Below are positions 1 through 7,278 of a stretch of 64,000 bases of DNA, in pieces. Each line of letters begins with the position of its first letter. Within the stretch, counting starts at the first letter, position 1. Origin of the DNA: JBNKHH01 sp050290245 (GTDB taxonomy: Bacteria > Pseudomonadota > Alphaproteobacteria > Rhodobacterales > Rhodobacteraceae); the NCBI GenBank assembly GCA_050290245.1, contig JBNKHH010000024.1, forward strand, positions 62,001-126,000, written 5' to 3'. The notes below the pieces were generated by a model. It was not told the origin of the DNA. It was given only the letters and a program-made list of their open reading frames with translations, and did no database searches. A program made the position numbers and the translations under genes.

Positions 1-264
1 GTCGAAGTGATCAGCCAGGGCGCGGCCGGTTCCTGGCAGATGTCAAATCGCTACGAGACCATGCTGGATGACCATTTCGACCACGGCTTCGCGGTGGACT
101 GGATGCGCAAGGACCTGGGGATTTGCCTGGACACGGCCAACGAGACCGGCGCGAGCCTGCCAGTAACGGCGCTGGTCGACCAGTATTACAAGGACGTTCA
201 GAAGATGGGCGGCGGCCGCTGGGACACGTCGAGCCTGTTCAAACGGCTGCGCAAGCTGGGGTGA
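1..264 (+). CDS. 3-hydroxyisobutyrate dehydrogenase-family oxidoreductase, C-terminal end (partial)
   Basis: The first 87 codons are the tail of a gene that begins before the window. The helical segment with the RKDLGICLDTANETG stretch matches the C-terminal all-alpha domain of the beta-hydroxyacid dehydrogenase family (3-hydroxyisobutyrate dehydrogenase, tartronate semialdehyde reductase GlxR). The conserved Lys of that KDL segment is the family's catalytic lysine region. The Rossmann NAD(P)-binding half is outside the window, so the substrate cannot be settled. A tartronate semialdehyde reductase would suit the nearby glyoxylate-yielding ureide genes, but this is only inference. The stop is at 262-264, and a hairpin repeat element starts 9 bases later. 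Confidence 0.75.
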   Translation, partial: VEVISQGAAGSWQMSNRYETMLDDHFDHGFAVDWMRKDLGICLDTANETGASLPVTALVDQYYKDVQKMGGGRWDTSSLFKRLRKLG

Positions 265-272
265 GGTGGGGC

Positions 273-320
273 GAGGGGCGCTGCCCCTCAAGCACCCCGG
301 GATATTTTACCAAGAAGAAA
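273..320 (+). repeat. Composite gene-end repeat, copy 1 (hairpin plus GATATTTT-CCAAGAAGAAA)
   Basis: A perfect 7-bp hairpin GAGGGGC-GCT-GCCCCTC (273-289) is followed at 295-320 by CCCCGGGATATTTTACCAAG and AAGAAA. It lies 9 bases after the stop of the upstream plus-strand gene. The same composite, reversed, sits at 418-490. I recall this kind of element as common at gene ends in Rhodobacterales genomes; its role (terminator or RNA stabiliser) is inferred. Confidence 0.7.
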
Positions 321-391
321 CACAGTTTGGCGTAAATTGTCGGCGCGGTACAGGCGGGGACGCCGATGACCGCCCAAGGAGAAAGCACCGG

Positions 392-426
392 AAAGCGCCC
401 TTTGTTGCAAGGGGCGCTTTCTTCTT
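392..426 (+). terminator. GC-rich hairpin between the two composite repeats
   Basis: AAAGCGCCC (392-400) pairs perfectly with GGGCGCTTT (412-420) around an 11-nt loop, and CTTCTT follows. It resembles a weak plus-strand intrinsic terminator, but no gene is visible between 265 and 391. The region 321-391 shows no convincing reading frame. Confidence 0.4.
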
Positions 427-490
427 GGGTAAAATATCCTCGGGGGTGAATTTGCCGTGAAACGGCAAAGAGGGGGCAGACAGCCCCCTC
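418..490 (-). repeat. Composite gene-end repeat, copy 2 (opposite orientation)
   Basis: Read on the minus strand, the hairpin GAGGGGGC-TGTCT-GCCCCCTC (490-470) is followed by the CCCCCGAGGATATTTTACCC and AAGAAGAAA segment (446-418). This is copy 1 in mirror image, with two single-base insertions in the conserved arm and a longer spacer. It lies 40 bases downstream of the stop of the minus-strand SYLF gene. Confidence 0.7.
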
Positions 491-529
491 ATCCGGCGCG
501 ACGCGTAGCGCGCGGCGCAATACTTCTCA

Positions 530-1087
530 TCAGGGGATGATACGCGAGTACTTCGTGCCTTCGACCGACGCGCCGGCGATCAGCCCGGCCTGGCCGAAGA
601 TGACGGCGATAACCGGCGACAACACTGTCGTGGTTTCTGCCGAAAGGTTGCCGCCCCGGTCCGAAACCGCGTATTCCACGTCCGCGCCAGCGGCCCAGCC
701 GGGCGAAGTGCGGAATTCGGCAAGTGCCTCTTCGGTCATGAAATACAGCACGTGGGCGTATTGCTGAGCGCCGATCTGGATTCCAAAGCTGGCCTGAGCG
801 GCCGAGTAGTAATCGACCGTCACGTCGTTGACGCGCAGGGCGCCGCGTCCGTAGGCGCCGCCAAAGCCGAAGCTGGCTTCGGTGATCAGCGGCATGACCA
901 GCATGCCGACGGCTTTCTGGCGCAGGTCGCGGGTGCCGGGGTAGTTGTTATCAAGATAGGCGAGCGTAGCATCGACGCGGGCGTCGATGTTTGCGCCACC
1001 CTGGCTGCCGATGCCGTTTCCGCAGGCGGTGAGCGCTAGCGATGCGGCGACGGTCGTCAGGAACGCGCGGCGGGGAAAGCGTGTCAT
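530..1087 (-). CDS. SYLF (YSC84/Las17-type) domain lipoprotein
   Basis: A 185-aa protein with a lipoprotein signal: MTRFPRRAFLTTVAASLALTACG-type n-region, hydrophobic core and an LTAC lipobox, with the modified Cys at about residue 22. The twin Arg in PRRAFL may make it a Tat-exported lipoprotein. The mature part has the glycine-rich SYLF pattern (AVGMLVMPLITEASFGFGGAYGRG, then a repeat with FGIQIGAQ and a C-terminal VEGTKYSR end). SYLF domains bind phosphoinositides in eukaryotes; bacterial members are uncharacterised envelope lipoproteins. The ATG at 1087 was chosen over an upstream in-frame start because the lipobox is then correctly spaced and AAAGGG lies about 10 bases upstream. It is monocistronic or at the tail of the puuD transcript (166-bp gap). 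Confidence 0.8.
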   Translation of the reverse strand: MTRFPRRAFLTTVAASLALTACGNGIGSQGGANIDARVDATLAYLDNNYPGTRDLRQKAVGMLVMPLITEASFGFGGAYGRGALRVNDVTVDYYSAAQASFGIQIGAQQYAHVLYFMTEEALAEFRTSPGWAAGADVEYAVSDRGGNLSAETTTVLSPVIAVIFGQAGLIAGASVEGTKYSRIIP

Positions 1088-1253
1088 GGGGTCTGCCCTT
1101 TGCTGGAACCTCGTAAAGACGGCCTTATTTGGCCGTTCACCGCAAAGTATAGGGGAGCTGTGAACAAGAGTCACCCTCTATAGTAGGAGACCCTGCGCTC
1201 GATCACGGGGTTGCGAGGGCGGCGACCGCGGCCAAATCGGCGGGAAATGGCCG

Positions 1254-2474
1254 TTACCGGCTTGCGCGGTACCAGGCCGTGAGGCTTTGGCGTTCCTTGG
1301 GAGTGATCTCGGTGATGTTGGCCGGTGGCATGGCATGACTGAGGCCTGCCTGAAGGTAGATTTCGCGCGCGTGCCGGGCAATGTCACCCGGGGTTTCGAG
1401 GAAGACGCCTTTCGGGGCCCAGAGGATGCCTTCCCAGACCGGTTCGCGGGCGTGGCACATCGAACAGCGTCCCAGCACGACGCTTTCGGCTTCGTCGAAT
1501 TCGGCCAGTTGCACCAGATTGGTCTCAGACGGGGTCAGCGGTCGGGCCTCGGCTGCCTCGTAGCTGTCGCCCACGGTGGCTGTTGAGAGCCAGGCCAGGA
1601 GGATAAAGATCACAACGGTGGCCGCCCAGGTCCAGTGCGGATTACCCTTGCGGGCGTGGTGAGTGTTGAACCAGTGGCGGATCGTGACGCCCATCAGGAA
1701 GACCAGCGCGGCGATCAGCCAGGAATAGGTCGTGGCGAAGGCCAGCGGGTAATGCGTCGACAGCATCAGGAAGACGACCGGCAGGGTCAGGTAGTTGTTG
1801 TGGGTCGAGCGCAGCTTCGCGATCTTGCCGTACTTGGGGTCAGGTTTGCGGCCCGCCTTGAGGTCGGCGACGACGATCCTCTGGTTTGGCATGATGATGA
1901 AAAAGACGTTGGCCGTCATGATCGTCGCGGTGAAGGCGCCGAGGTGCAGCAGCGCGGCGCGACCTGTGAAGATCTGATGATAGCCCCAGGACATGGCCGT
2001 CAGCAGGACGAACAGGAGCAGCATCAGCACGGTCGGCTTTTCGCCGAGAGGGGATTTGCAAAGAAAATCATAGACTAGCCAGCCGATGCTAAGGCTCGCG
2101 GCTGAAATAAGGATCGCCTGCCAGAGCGCCACGTCCGCTTTGGCTGTGTCGACAAGGTAGAGTTCTCCGCCGACCCAATAGACCAGCATCAGGAGCGCTG
2201 CGCCGGAGAGCCATGTGGCGTAGGATTCCCATTTGAACCAGGTCAGGTGCTCGGGCATGGCCTCGGGGGCGACCAGGTATTTCTGAATGTGATAGAAGCC
2301 GCCGCCATGGACCTGCCATTCCTCGCCATCAGCCGGTCCGGGGATCGAGCGATTCAGTCCGAGGTCCAGTGCGATGAAATAGAACGACGAGCCGATCCAG
2401 GCGATGGCGGTCACCACGTGTGTCCAGCGCACCGCGAATTCGGCCCAGGCCCAGAGAACGGCAATGTCGTACAT
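1254..2474 (-). CDS. puuD: Urate hydroxylase PuuD (membrane urate oxidase with cytochrome c domain)
   Basis: This 406-aa protein matches the PuuD/DUF989 family, which converts urate to 5-hydroxyisourate at the cytoplasmic membrane and passes electrons to the respiratory chain. Residues about 1-320 hold eight or so hydrophobic segments, beginning with RWTHVVTAIAWIGSSFYFIA, including conserved His residues. The C-terminal part carries a cytochrome c heme site CSMCH at about 336-340, with a downstream Met (HAMPPANI) as likely axial ligand. It is the last gene of a uraH-SDR-puuD run on the minus strand (61-bp gap to the SDR gene). Family and context agree, so the call is firm. Confidence 0.93.
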   Translation of the reverse strand: MYDIAVLWAWAEFAVRWTHVVTAIAWIGSSFYFIALDLGLNRSIPGPADGEEWQVHGGGFYHIQKYLVAPEAMPEHLTWFKWESYATWLSGAALLMLVYWVGGELYLVDTAKADVALWQAILISAASLSIGWLVYDFLCKSPLGEKPTVLMLLLFVLLTAMSWGYHQIFTGRAALLHLGAFTATIMTANVFFIIMPNQRIVVADLKAGRKPDPKYGKIAKLRSTHNNYLTLPVVFLMLSTHYPLAFATTYSWLIAALVFLMGVTIRHWFNTHHARKGNPHWTWAATVVIFILLAWLSTATVGDSYEAAEARPLTPSETNLVQLAEFDEAESVVLGRCSMCHAREPVWEGILWAPKGVFLETPGDIARHAREIYLQAGLSHAMPPANITEITPKERQSLTAWYRASR

Positions 2475-2535
2475 GTGGGGCTCCTGTCAGGGTGTGGCGC
2501 CATGTGACGACAGACGGCGCAAGATGGCAAGGGGC

Positions 2536-3285
2536 CTAGCGCATCACCCGGCCGCCATCGAACGGGATGGTCTGTCCGGTGACGAAAGACGCAGCGTCGG
2601 AGGCCAGCATCTGGATGAAAGCGGATGTTTCGGCATAGGTTGTCAGCCTGCGCAGGGGGACGGAGTCGCGCGCGTCAGCGATTTCCTGGGGCGTGAACAA
2701 TTCGCGTACGAGGTCGCTGTCGACAAAACCGAGTGCGACGGTATTGACGTTGACGTGCGGCCCAAGTTCCAGCGCCATGCTCTGGGTCAGCATATTGAGA
2801 CCCGCCTTTGCGGCCGCATAATTCGCATTGCCGATGCGTGCCTGCACGGCAGACGTGGCCGAAACGTTGACGATGCAACCGCACCGGGCGGCGACCATGT
2901 GGCGTCCCACAGCCTGCGACACCAGGAACGGACCTTTCAGATTCACATCCATCGTCCGGTCCCAGGCTTCCTCGCTCATGTCGAGAAAGGGCGCGTCGAT
3001 ACTGAGCCCCGCATTGTTGATCAGGATGTCGATGCCACCGAATGCGCTGACCACCCGCTCGACCATGGCTTCGACGTCCTTTGCCGAGGCGATGTCGGCC
3101 TGAATGGCAAGCGCCTGCCCGCCTTGCTGGACAATCATTTGGGCAGTGTCTTCGGCTGGTGCCCTCGAGGACGCGTAATTCAGCGCAACTTTCGCGCCTG
3201 CATCAGCGAAGTCACGCGCAAGTTGTTGGCCCAGACCGCCGCCCGCGCCCGTGATCAGGACCGTTTTGCCGGAAAAACGTGCCAC
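2536..3285 (-). CDS. SDR-family NAD(P)-dependent oxidoreductase in the urate operon
   Basis: A classical 249-aa short-chain dehydrogenase: TGAGGGLG nucleotide-binding loop at about residues 12-19, NNAG at about 90, catalytic Ser in NVSATSAV and the YAAAK catalytic Tyr/Lys motif. The C-terminus (PFDGGRVMR) is typical of the FabG-like branch. It sits 10 bp after uraH and 61 bp before puuD on the same strand, so it is probably co-transcribed with urate catabolism. No SDR is part of the textbook urate-to-glyoxylate route. The substrate is unknown. Confidence 0.88.
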   Translation of the reverse strand: MARFSGKTVLITGAGGGLGQQLARDFADAGAKVALNYASSRAPAEDTAQMIVQQGGQALAIQADIASAKDVEAMVERVVSAFGGIDILINNAGLSIDAPFLDMSEEAWDRTMDVNLKGPFLVSQAVGRHMVAARCGCIVNVSATSAVQARIGNANYAAAKAGLNMLTQSMALELGPHVNVNTVALGFVDSDLVRELFTPQEIADARDSVPLRRLTTYAETSAFIQMLASDAASFVTGQTIPFDGGRVMR

Positions 3286-3295
3286 GAGTGATTCC

Positions 3296-3649
3296 TTAAC
3301 TCCCCCGATACGTCGAATATCCGAAGGGCGAGAGCAGCAAAGGCACGTGATAGTGGTCCTCGTGGCTCATGCCAAAGCGGATCGGGATCTGGTCGAGGAA
3401 GCGGGGGCTTTCCTGGACGACGCCGGTGGCGTCCTGGTAGCCGCCCGTGTGGAACACCAGTTCATAGGTGCCGGGGCGGAATTCTGCCTTGTCCAGAATG
3501 GGTTGGTCGGTGCGTCCGTCGGCATTGGTAACATGGGAATGGATGTAGGTGCGGCTGTCGCCTTCGATCCGGTAAAGCTCGATCGTGATGCCCTGGGCAG
3601 GTTTGCCTTGAGCGGTGTCGAGGATGTGGGTTGTCAGGTATCCGGCCAT
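3296..3649 (-). CDS. uraH: 5-hydroxyisourate hydrolase (transthyretin-like)
   Basis: A 117-aa protein of the transthyretin-like HIUase family. It shows the N-terminal LTTHILDTAQGKPA segment with the active-site His, a central RTD segment with the active-site Arg, the HYHVPLLLSPFGYSTYRGS C-terminal half, and the diagnostic YRGS tail. It hydrolyses 5-hydroxyisourate to OHCU, which the UraD domain of the gene at 5306 then decarboxylates. It is first in the uraH-SDR-puuD operon and divergent from the NCS2 permease. Length and motifs are standard. Confidence 0.95.
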   Translation of the reverse strand: MAGYLTTHILDTAQGKPAQGITIELYRIEGDSRTYIHSHVTNADGRTDQPILDKAEFRPGTYELVFHTGGYQDATGVVQESPRFLDQIPIRFGMSHEDHYHVPLLLSPFGYSTYRGS

Positions 3650-3737
3650 CTCAGTTTCCGTTTTCTGGCGTTGTTGCGGTGGTTTGGGATCGTTTCCTCA
3701 TTCCTGCACCGGATGGCGGGAATGTCGCAACCTTTAT

Positions 3738-3755
3738 CCTGTTGACTGCAACAGG
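3738..3755. promoter_or_regulatory. Perfect 18-bp dyad in the uraH/permease divergent promoter region
   Basis: CCTGTTG-ACTG-CAACAGG is an uninterrupted 7+7 inverted repeat, 89 bp upstream of the uraH start and 67 bp upstream of the permease start. Its position suggests an operator for a regulator of the whole ureide cluster. No regulator gene for the pathway is present in the window. Confidence 0.5.
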
Positions 3756-3821
3756 CTTGACGGATTGGGCGACAAGCCCCCCAGATGTAGGGGCGAACAC
3801 CAACTAAAAGGGACGGGGACT

Positions 3822-5222
3822 ATGACAGATACAAGTATCGGAACGCCCGAGCAGTTGCGGGATCCAGACTACACACCACCACTGGCCAAGGCGGTGCCGC
3901 TGGGTATCCAGCATGTGCTGGCCATGTTTGTTTCCAATGTGACGCCCGCGATTATCGTTTGCGGGGCGGCGGGTTTCGGGTTCGGATCGAACAGCCCGGA
4001 TTTCCCCGAAATGATCTACATGATCCAGATGTCAATGTTCTTCGCGGGTATCGCGACGCTGTTGCAGACCATCGGTCTCGGTCCGGTCGGCGCACGGCTT
4101 CCGGTGGTGCAGGGCACGAGTTTCGCCTTTATCCCGATCATGATCCCGCTGGTGGCGGGCAAAGGTGTCGATGCCGTGGCGGTGTTGATGGGCGGCGTGC
4201 TGGTGGGCGGTATCTTCCATGCCTGCCTTGGCCTGTTCATCGGCAAGATACGTTTTGCCCTGCCGCCCCTGGTCACTGGCCTGGTGGTCACGATGATTGG
4301 TCTTGCGCTGGTGCGCGTCGGTATCCAGTACGCCGCAGGTGGCGTGCCGGCCATAGGGACCGAGGAATACGGCTCGGGCCTGAACTGGTTCGTGGCCGGT
4401 GTGGTGATCGTGGTGACGCTTGCGCTGAAGTTCTACACGCGGGGCATGCTGTCGGTGTCGGCGGTCCTGCTGGGCCTTGTCGCGGGATACGTCGTGGCGA
4501 TGGTTTTCGGCATGGTGAACTTTGGCAACGTGGGCCGGGCTGCCAGCTTTGCCTTGCCCGACCCCTTCCACTTCGGGATCGAATTCTCGGTCGGCTCGAT
4601 CATCGGATTCTGCCTGATGGCATTCGTTTCGGCGGTCGAGACCGTTGGCGACGTCAGCGGGATTACTAAGGGTGGTGCGGGCCGCGAGGCGACGGACACC
4701 GAGATCCAGGGCGCGACCTTTGCGGACGGGATCGGCACGGCGGTGGCGGGAGCCTTTGGCGCACTGCCCAACACCAGCTTCAGCCAGAACGTCGGGCTGA
4801 TCGCCATGACCGGCGTGATGAGCCGCCACGTGGTGACCATCGGGGCGGTCTTCCTGATATTTTGCGGGCTGGTGCCCAAGATCGGCGCACTGATCTCGAC
4901 AGTACCCATCGAGGTGCTGGGCGGCGGCGTGATCGTCATGTTCGGCATGGTCGTCGCGGCTGGCATCTCGATGCTGTCCGAGGTCGACTGGAACCGGCGC
5001 AATATGGTGATCTTCGCGATCTCCCTGTCGCTGGGTCTCGGGCTTCAGCTGGAACCGGGCGCGCTGCAATACGTGCCGGGGACGCTCAAGGTCCTGCTGG
5101 TTTCGGGCATCCTGCCGGCGGCGATCCTGGCCATCGTGCTGAACCTGATCCTGCCGGAGCATCTGGACGATGCGGCAACTGAAGAGATCGCCGGTGGAAT
5201 GTCGGGCGGTTCGGGGTCCTGA
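3822..5222 (+). CDS. NCS2-family purine (urate/xanthine) permease
   Basis: A 466-aa nucleobase:cation symporter-2 (uracil-xanthine permease) with about 12-14 membrane segments. It begins LAKAVPLGIQHVLAMFVSNV, has the LPVVQGTSFAF region of TM3 and the family's TM8-TM10 stretch with ETVGDVSGITKGG, and ends with a hydrophobic ILPAAILAIVLNLIL segment. The ATG at 3822 was chosen because the reading frame upstream is not protein-like and the family starts here. Given the urate-degradation genes on both sides, urate or xanthine is the likely substrate. Intrinsic terminator-like DNA follows at 5249. Confidence 0.92.
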   Translation: MTDTSIGTPEQLRDPDYTPPLAKAVPLGIQHVLAMFVSNVTPAIIVCGAAGFGFGSNSPDFPEMIYMIQMSMFFAGIATLLQTIGLGPVGARLPVVQGTSFAFIPIMIPLVAGKGVDAVAVLMGGVLVGGIFHACLGLFIGKIRFALPPLVTGLVVTMIGLALVRVGIQYAAGGVPAIGTEEYGSGLNWFVAGVVIVVTLALKFYTRGMLSVSAVLLGLVAGYVVAMVFGMVNFGNVGRAASFALPDPFHFGIEFSVGSIIGFCLMAFVSAVETVGDVSGITKGGAGREATDTEIQGATFADGIGTAVAGAFGALPNTSFSQNVGLIAMTGVMSRHVVTIGAVFLIFCGLVPKIGALISTVPIEVLGGGVIVMFGMVVAAGISMLSEVDWNRRNMVIFAISLSLGLGLQLEPGALQYVPGTLKVLLVSGILPAAILAIVLNLILPEHLDDAATEEIAGGMSGGSGS

Positions 5223-5248
5223 CCCTTGGCCTGATCTGAGCTCTATTG

Positions 5249-5277
5249 CCCGCCCCCCTTGGGGCGGGTAATTTTTT
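5249..5277 (+). terminator. Intrinsic terminator between permease and puuE
   Basis: CCCGCCCC (5249-5256) pairs with GGGGCGGG (5261-5268) around a CCTT loop, followed by TAATTTTTT. It ends about 28 bp before the puuE start, so puuE is expressed either by read-through or from its own promoter. Confidence 0.75.
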
Positions 5278-5305
5278 CGTGACTCTTGAAGGAAAGTTTT
5301 CCCAG

Positions 5306-6712
5306 ATGACCGACGCCCCCCGTTATCCCCGCGACATGACCGGATATGGCGCGTGGCCGCCCGATGCCAAGTGGCCGAACGGTGCACGCATCGCGGTGCA
5401 AGTCGTGGTGAACTACGAGGAAGGCGGCGAGAACAACATCCTGCACGGAGATACCGCCAGCGAAGCCTTCCTGTCGGAAATCGTCGGCGCGGCGCAGTGG
5501 CCGGGGCAGCGGCACTGGAACATGGAATCGATCTATGAATACGGCGCGCGGGCAGGGTTCTGGCGCCTGCACCGGCTGCTGAAGGATACGCCGGTGACGG
5601 TCTATGGCGTGGCCACGGCCCTGGCCAGGGCGCCCGAGCAGGTCAAGGCCATGAAAGAGGCCGGCTGGGAGATCGCGTCCCACGGGCTGAAGTGGATCGA
5701 GTACAAGGATGCCCCCGAGGAGGCGGAGCGCGCCGACCTGATGGAGGCCATCCGCCTGCATACCGAAGTTGTCGGCGAGCGTCCCCTGGGGATTTACACC
5801 GGGCGGACCTCGATGAATTCGGTCAAGCTGGCGGCAGAAGAGGGCGGGTTCGCCTACGTGGCCGACACCTATGCCGACGATCTGCCGTATTGGATGGATA
5901 TCGGCGGGCGCGAGCAGCTGATTGTGCCCTATACGCTGGACGCCAACGACATGCGGTTCGCCGTGGCGGCAGGGTTCGGGGCGCCGGACGAGTTTGAAAG
6001 TTATCTGAAGGATTCGTTCGACATGCTTTATTCCGAGGGCGGGCGTATGCTGTCGATCGGGCTGCATTGCCGCCTTGTCGGTCGCCCGGGCCGGGCCATG
6101 GCGTTAAAGCGGGCGCTGGAATACATGGCGGGGCACGACGACGTCTGGTTTGCGACCCGACTCGAGATTGCCGAGCACTGGGCGCGGATGCACGCCCCCC
6201 ACAGGCGCAGGCGGCCATCGTCGATGTCAAAGACGGATTTCGTGAACGCCTATGGCGATATCATCGAAGAGTCGCCTTGGGTGGCCGAGCGTGCCTGGGG
6301 GCTGGAACTGGGGCCAACCCATGATACAGCGGCGGGGTTGCATTCGGCGCTGGTGCGCGCCTTTCGCAGCGCCAGTACCGAGGAGCGTCTGGCGGTGCTG
6401 AACGCGCACCCCGACCTTGCAGGCAGGCTGGCGCAGGCCAAGCGTCTGACCGAGGCCTCGACCGCCGAGCAGGCGTCCGTGGGGCTGGATGCACTGACCG
6501 ACGCCGAGCGGGCCGAGTTCGAGGCCCTGAACGCAGCCTATGTCGACCGCTTCGGCTTTCCGTTCATCATAGCGGTGCGCGACCACGACAAGGCCGGCAT
6601 CCTGAAGGCATTCAAGCGACGGCTGGAAAACGATCGGGAGGTGGAATTCGCCGAGGCCTGCCGCCAGGTGGAACGGATTGCAGAACTGCGGCTGGAGGCC
6701 ATCTTCGCATGA
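5306..6712 (+). CDS. puuE: Bifunctional allantoinase PuuE / OHCU decarboxylase UraD
   Basis: A 468-aa fusion. Residues about 1-305 are a PuuE-type allantoinase of the polysaccharide-deacetylase superfamily (RYPRDMTGYGAWPP start, NYEEGGENNILHGD, EIASHGLKWIEY with the metal-site His, LHCRLVGRPGRA). Residues about 312-468 are an OHCU decarboxylase (FVNAYGDIIEESPWVAERAW, LNAHPDLAGRLA with the catalytic His, FGFPFIIAVRDHDKAGIL). The first domain opens allantoin to allantoate and the second makes S-allantoin from OHCU, so consecutive steps are joined in one chain. ATG at 5306 has GAAGGAAAG upstream. The stop overlaps allA by ATGA. The junction (HRRRRPSSMSK) is continuous, with no frameshift. Confidence 0.94.
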   Translation: MTDAPRYPRDMTGYGAWPPDAKWPNGARIAVQVVVNYEEGGENNILHGDTASEAFLSEIVGAAQWPGQRHWNMESIYEYGARAGFWRLHRLLKDTPVTVYGVATALARAPEQVKAMKEAGWEIASHGLKWIEYKDAPEEAERADLMEAIRLHTEVVGERPLGIYTGRTSMNSVKLAAEEGGFAYVADTYADDLPYWMDIGGREQLIVPYTLDANDMRFAVAAGFGAPDEFESYLKDSFDMLYSEGGRMLSIGLHCRLVGRPGRAMALKRALEYMAGHDDVWFATRLEIAEHWARMHAPHRRRRPSSMSKTDFVNAYGDIIEESPWVAERAWGLELGPTHDTAAGLHSALVRAFRSASTEERLAVLNAHPDLAGRLAQAKRLTEASTAEQASVGLDALTDAERAEFEALNAAYVDRFGFPFIIAVRDHDKAGILKAFKRRLENDREVEFAEACRQVERIAELRLEAIFA

Positions 6713-7197
6713 GCCGGGACATTGCGCCCGAGCCGTTGACCGCCGAGGCTTTTGCGCCTTTTGGCGACGTTCTGGAGGCCTCTGGCGCACCGGACAAAAT
6801 CATCAACCAGGGCCAGTGCGGGCGTTTCCACGACCTCGCACGGTTGGACTTCTCCGACGGGAGCGCCGGGATCAGCCTGTTCGACGCCAATGTCCGCACC
6901 CTGCCGCTGGACCTCGAGATGGTCGAACGCCACCCTGATGGCAGCCAGGCCTTCCTGCCGATGGCCCATGTGCCGTTCCTGGTCGTCGTGGCCCCCGATC
7001 AGGACGGCGTGCCGGGGCGTCCGCTGGCCTTTGTCACCAGGGCCGGGCAGGGGATCAATTTCCACAGGGGCATCTGGCATGGGGTGCTGACACCGCTTCA
7101 TGCGCCGGGACTCTTTGCCGTGGTCGACCGCATCGGCGCGGGGGCGAACCTCGAGGAACACTGGTTCGACACGCCCTATCGGATTACTTCGATCTGA
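6709..7197 (+). CDS. allA: Ureidoglycolate lyase
   Basis: A 162-aa AllA-family protein: the AFAPFGDVLEA N-terminus, SLFDANVRTLPL, MVERHPDGSQAFLPM with the active-site His and the GINFHRGIWHGVLTPL segment are all present. It cleaves ureidoglycolate to glyoxylate and urea, the last reaction of this cluster. It is translationally coupled to puuE by a 4-bp ATGA overlap. Confidence 0.94.
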   Translation: MSRDIAPEPLTAEAFAPFGDVLEASGAPDKIINQGQCGRFHDLARLDFSDGSAGISLFDANVRTLPLDLEMVERHPDGSQAFLPMAHVPFLVVVAPDQDGVPGRPLAFVTRAGQGINFHRGIWHGVLTPLHAPGLFAVVDRIGAGANLEEHWFDTPYRITSI

Positions 7198-7198
7198 T

Positions 7199-7249
7199 CT
7201 TTATCTTGCCGAAAATACGCAAAAAAGGCCGCCGCGGCACGCGGCGGCC
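7199..7249 (-). terminator. Terminator/gene-end repeat behind the ureidoglycine aminohydrolase gene (degenerate copy 3)
   Basis: On the minus strand, GGCCGCCGCG (7249-7240), a 3-nt loop and CGCGGCGGCC (7236-7227) make a perfect 10-bp stem followed by six Ts (7226-7221). GCGTATTTTCGGCAAGATAA then follows. The order (hairpin, then GTATTTT, then CAAG-A-AA) matches the composite repeats at 273-490. Confidence 0.75.
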
Positions 7250-7278
7250 CCCCGCGACGACCAAGTCGGCGCAAAACC

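Noticed and set aside
392..426. Independent small RNA between the two composite repeats
   Set aside because: A hairpin with a weak T-rich tail is present but no promoter with proper spacing could be placed upstream.
4032..5387. 451-codon minus-strand frame across the permease and into puuE
   Set aside because: His/Arg/Asp-rich shadow composition, opposite a clear membrane-protein frame.
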